Assembly: GCA_022824315.1 (NCBI GenBank)
Contig: JAJEAC010000208.1
Span: forward strand, 27,420 to 91,419
Source of the DNA: Silicimonas sp.
Lineage (GTDB): Bacteria; Pseudomonadota; Alphaproteobacteria; Rhodobacterales; Rhodobacteraceae
Length of the DNA: 64,000 bases
Reading direction: 5' to 3'
Positions within the stretch are counted from its first letter, which is position 1. Every line of letters starts with the position of its first letter. The position numbers and the translations under genes were made by a program. Below, one piece after another: positions 61,362 through 64,000 of the stretch. The notes under the pieces are model-generated. The model ran no database searches. It worked only from the letters and a program-made list of their open reading frames with translations, and was not told the DNA's origin.

Positions 61362-62078
61362 TCAGGACTTCTTTCCGAGATAGACGTTGCTTACCACGGG
61401 ATCGGACATGACACGGTCCACGTGGTCCTCGATCAGCACCTTGCCCTGATGAAAGACCGTCACGGTCTCCGCGATCGAACGAATGAACTGCATGTCGTGC
61501 TCGACAATGACGAGCGCAGCCTGCCTGTTCAGTTCATGGATGATTGCCGTCATCCGCTCGACTTCTTCGGCGCCCAGGCCGGCGGCAGGCTCATCGAGCA
61601 AGATGAGCCAGGGATCGCCAACGGCAACCAGCCCGAGTTCCACGCGTTGCCTCTCGCCATGTCCCAGCCGACCCAGATCGTCCCTCGCAATGCCCCCCAG
61701 GGCCAGGAGGTCGATGATCTCCAGAGTCTTGCGGTCGGCCTCCCGAGAGTCATGAAACCGCCGCGCGGCAAGCCAGATGTTCTCATGGACGCTTAGGGAG
61801 TCCATGACATTGGGCGTTTGGGTCTTCATCCCGACACCAAGCGAGGCGATCTGATGCGGCATCCAGCCGGTGGTCTCGATGCCGCGCATGTACACTTCGC
61901 CTTCGGTCGGGGACTGAAGGCCGGTGATGCACTTGAAGAAGGTGGACTTTCCGGCACCGTTCGGACCGATCAGGCATCGAAGCTCGCGGGCACGAAGCTT
62001 GAAGTCCACCCTGTTCGCCGCGATGACGCCGCCAAAGCGCATGGTGAGTCCCTGGGTTTCGAGAGCGACCTCAGCCAT
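61362..62078 (-). CDS. livG: Branched-chain amino acid/amide-type ABC ATPase (LivG)
   Basis: A 238-residue ATPase. Walker A GPNGAGKST is at about residues 37-45, a LivG-type loop SPTEGEVYMRGIETTG follows, signature LGHGERQRVELGLV is near 145 (GHGERQ in place of LSGGQ), and Walker B LILLDEPAAGL is near 165. It works with the LivF domain of the fusion protein on the LivHM channel. It overlaps livM by 8 bp and lies 1 bp from the fusion gene. Confidence 0.92.
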   Translation of the reverse strand: MAEVALETQGLTMRFGGVIAANRVDFKLRARELRCLIGPNGAGKSTFFKCITGLQSPTEGEVYMRGIETTGWMPHQIASLGVGMKTQTPNVMDSLSVHENIWLAARRFHDSREADRKTLEIIDLLALGGIARDDLGRLGHGERQRVELGLVAVGDPWLILLDEPAAGLGAEEVERMTAIIHELNRQAALVIVEHDMQFIRSIAETVTVFHQGKVLIEDHVDRVMSDPVVSNVYLGKKS

Positions 62079-63108
62079 TCAGACGCTCCCGGTGACGCGA
62101 ACGGCGCCGCTGGCGGATACGTCCGGGCGCCCTTCGCCCGAAGCTTGCTCTCCAAAGTCCCGAAAGGGCCGGCACGACGCCCTTCGGCAGGAAGAGAACG
62201 AAGAGCACCAGGATCAGGCCCGTGACGAGGGCGTTGTCGATGATGGCCTGCTGTCCAAGCAGGAACTTGAGGTAGGCGAGGCCTGCCGCGCCGAGAACCG
62301 GGCCAAGGCGGGTCCCAAGCCCTCCCACTATGCACCAGATGATGATCTCAGCCGACTGGCCCAGGGAAAACAGGTTTGGCGTGACGATCTCGGCCCAGTT
62401 CGCGAACAGCCCGCCGGCCAGGCCGGCAATGGCGGCCCCGATGGCGAACATCACGGTCTTGCGCGCCCGCACGTCGTAGCCCATCAGCGACATGCGGACC
62501 TCGTTTTCGCGGATGCCAACGGCGATGCGTCCGAAGCTTGACCGGAGCAGGACCGTCACGAGCAGGTAGACGAAGCCCAGCAAGACGGCGCAAACATAGA
62601 AGTAGCTGTCCCCCCAGATGTAGGCGTCCGGCCTGCCCGGCACGTTCAGCGTCTGAAAGCCGGGTATGCCGTTGAATCCGCCCAGGCGGGCGTTGCCGAT
62701 CATGTATTGCGGGCCGGCGGTCGAATTGATGACCTTGAACAGGATCAGGGTGACAACCAGGGTGATGACGCCCAGGTAGACGTCGTTGAGGCGCCCGTAG
62801 AACATCATCGCACCCAGAAACACGGCGAAGACCGCCGGAACCAGTACAGCCAGAAACATCGGAATGGTGCTTTCGCCAATGTTGATCGCGGAAATCGCGT
62901 AGGCATATGCGCCAAGTCCGAAGAACGCCGCCTGGCCAAAGCAGAGGATGCCCCCGAAGCCCCAGATCAGGCCGAGACTCAGGCCCAGCATGCCGTAAAT
63001 TGCCAGGACGGTGAGCGTGTAGGTGCCGATGACCAAGGGCAGCACCAGGATCAGGGCACCCGTGACGACGGCAATCGCGATGGCTTCCCCTTTGAGGTCG
63101 CCGGGCAT
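62071..63108 (-). CDS. livM: Branched-chain amino acid/amide-type ABC permease (LivM)
   Basis: ATG 63108 shares a base with the livH stop (TGATG) and gives 345 residues. About ten spans; the LivM landmarks are LSLGLIWGFGGILCFGQAAF and FFGLGAYAYAI near residues 40-65, and FGRIAVGIRENEVRMSLMGY in the docking region. The C-terminal ~25 residues are basic (RRAPGRIRQRRRSRHRERL), longer than usual. It pairs with LivH in the membrane. Confidence 0.9.
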   Translation of the reverse strand: MPGDLKGEAIAIAVVTGALILVLPLVIGTYTLTVLAIYGMLGLSLGLIWGFGGILCFGQAAFFGLGAYAYAISAINIGESTIPMFLAVLVPAVFAVFLGAMMFYGRLNDVYLGVITLVVTLILFKVINSTAGPQYMIGNARLGGFNGIPGFQTLNVPGRPDAYIWGDSYFYVCAVLLGFVYLLVTVLLRSSFGRIAVGIRENEVRMSLMGYDVRARKTVMFAIGAAIAGLAGGLFANWAEIVTPNLFSLGQSAEIIIWCIVGGLGTRLGPVLGAAGLAYLKFLLGQQAIIDNALVTGLILVLFVLFLPKGVVPALSGLWRASFGRRAPGRIRQRRRSRHRERLNG

Positions 63109-63848
63109 CAGAGCTTGCCCTTGAAGAACGTGCCGGTGACGCCTTGCGGCAGGATCCTGAGCAAGGCGACTGCCGCGACAAGCAGTGCGACTTCGCCGAC
63201 GACCGGCGAGATGGCAAACGTAAAGATCTGGTTCACCGCACCGAAGAAGCTGGCGCTCGCAAACAGCCCGGCGACAAGCGAGGGACCGCCCGCGATGACG
63301 GTAATGAACGCCTTGGCAATGTACGCGCCACCCGATGTCGGAACGAGCCCGACCAAGGGTGCAAGGACTGCGCCGGCCAGTCCGGACAACGCCGAGCCGC
63401 AAAAAAACGTTGCCATGTAGACCCGGTCAGGGCTGTAGCCCAATGCCGCCGCCATGTCCGGTCTTTGCATCGTGCCGCGGGCGACTAGACCGGCGCGCGT
63501 GCCTTTCAGCACCGCAAGCATCGCGACAAGCAGCAATGCCGAGACGACTATGATGAAGAAGTTGTAGCCATTGACCTGGTAGTCGCCGATGGCGAAGCCG
63601 GGGATCGGTGTTGAAATGCCGGTGGTCGTGTTCCCGAAAATCATCGTGGCGAGACCTATGAAGAACAGGCTCAGGCCCCAAGTCGCCAGCATCGTGTCAA
63701 CCAGGCGACCGTAGAGATGGCGGATCACGAGCCGTTCAACGACAAGGCCGATCAGGCCGACGACAACCGGTGCAATCACCAGCATCGCAACGAAGACGTT
63801 CACGCCGAGATTGACTGCAGTGATCGTCGCGTATCCGCCCATCATCAT
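63108..63848 (-). CDS. livH: Branched-chain amino acid/amide-type ABC permease (LivH), N-terminally truncated
   Basis: The readable protein is 246 residues, against about 290 for LivH. It begins MMMGGYATITAVNLGVNVFV, and the codons just upstream read NGPDGEF, matching the NFAHGEF that precedes MM in the family; a TAA stop lies directly before that N. The first ~45 residues, including the first membrane span, are therefore missing. The rest is normal: VVERLVIRHLYGRLVDTMLA, MQRPDMAAALGYSPDRVYMA. The transporter may be non-functional. Broken by a rearrangement or mutation at about 63866. Confidence 0.8.
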   Translation of the reverse strand: MMMGGYATITAVNLGVNVFVAMLVIAPVVVGLIGLVVERLVIRHLYGRLVDTMLATWGLSLFFIGLATMIFGNTTTGISTPIPGFAIGDYQVNGYNFFIIVVSALLLVAMLAVLKGTRAGLVARGTMQRPDMAAALGYSPDRVYMATFFCGSALSGLAGAVLAPLVGLVPTSGGAYIAKAFITVIAGGPSLVAGLFASASFFGAVNQIFTFAISPVVGEVALLVAAVALLRILPQGVTGTFFKGKL

Positions 63849-63868
63849 GAACTCCCCATCAGGACCAT

Positions 63869-64000
63869 TTTATTTTCGCCTCCGAGAGGCCGGCGTGACG
63901 GTGAGCGGGCATGGCCGAGGCGGTCCGAGCGGTCTTCGCACGGGTTTTGACGGTCGTAGCCTGCCGTCCTGAACTGTCTGAATTCGGTTTTCGGGGTTTG
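63869..64000. other. Right-edge region upstream of livH
   Basis: About 130 bp that does not encode the missing LivH start in any frame. No substrate-binding-protein gene is visible before the window ends, and no promoter was recognised. Confidence 0.4.

Noticed and set aside
1..64000. CRISPR arrays, rRNA and tRNA genes
   Set aside because: No regularly spaced repeats and no recognisable RNA gene sequences were seen. A covariance-model search would be needed to exclude small RNAs.

Overview
The window looks like chromosome of a GC-rich, metabolically versatile alphaproteobacterium, most likely Rhodobacterales. The reasons are a SmoEFGK-type polyol ABC system, two tripartite tricarboxylate (TTT) transporters, hydantoinase operons and dense runs of catabolic genes joined by 4-bp ATGA overlaps. 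No rRNA, tRNA or CRISPR array was seen. The assignment rests on gene content only.

Layout. 0.4-2.1 kb: a DUF2268 protease-like gene and a MOSC protein. 2.4-7.8 kb (minus): polyol ABC operon smoEFGK with its LacI regulator and a palindromic operator; a polyol-dehydrogenase-like SDR behind it is reduced to a stub. 8.2-9.7 kb: divergent VOC protein and LysR regulator. 10.1-20.8 kb (plus): oxalate operon with GntR regulator, oxalyl-CoA decarboxylase, formyl-CoA transferase, a stand-alone formyltransferase resembling the hydrolase domain of 10-formyl-THF dehydrogenase, a universal stress protein, a TTT transporter and a zeta-toxin-like P-loop kinase. 21.0-23.4 kb: ISAzo13 transposase debris and an AbiE-type toxin-antitoxin pair whose toxin gene is frameshifted. 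23.5-31.4 kb: homoprotocatechuate meta-cleavage cluster (hpaR, hpaF, hpaE, hpaD, hpaG, hpaH) that also carries an aromatic-amino-acid decarboxylase and a class III aminotransferase. 31.6-32.1 kb: truncated sulfatase. 32.1-37.3 kb (minus): second TTT operon with a degenerate M28-like protein and an SDR. 37.6-43.3 kb: mixed accessory DNA with an AAA/DUF4143 ATPase, a class IV aminotransferase, an OxyR-like remnant, a HipBA module between two related 30-bp segments, and IS66 debris. 43.4-56.9 kb (minus): one 13.5-kb hydantoin/oxoproline-type operon with XRE-cupin regulator, DppABCDF peptide-type ABC transporter, GAF protein, HyuA, two HyuB paralogues, a racemase and an M24 peptidase. 57.2-63.9 kb (minus): LivHMG-type ABC genes, a LivF ATPase fused in frame to a complete nitrile-pathway-type amidase, and an acyl-CoA ligase; livH lacks its N terminus.

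Common logic. Most blocks pair an importer with enzymes for a small acid, amide or aromatic and a local regulator: polyols (smo), oxalate (oxc/frc + TTT), homoprotocatechuate or aromatic amines (hpa + decarboxylase + transaminase), cyclic amides (hyu + dpp), and amides (liv-amidase fusion + ligase). Between blocks lie pieces of mobile elements and broken genes. The strongest candidates for something undescribed are the LivF-amidase fusion, the amine branch in the hpa cluster, and the kinase and formyltransferase embedded in the oxalate operon.
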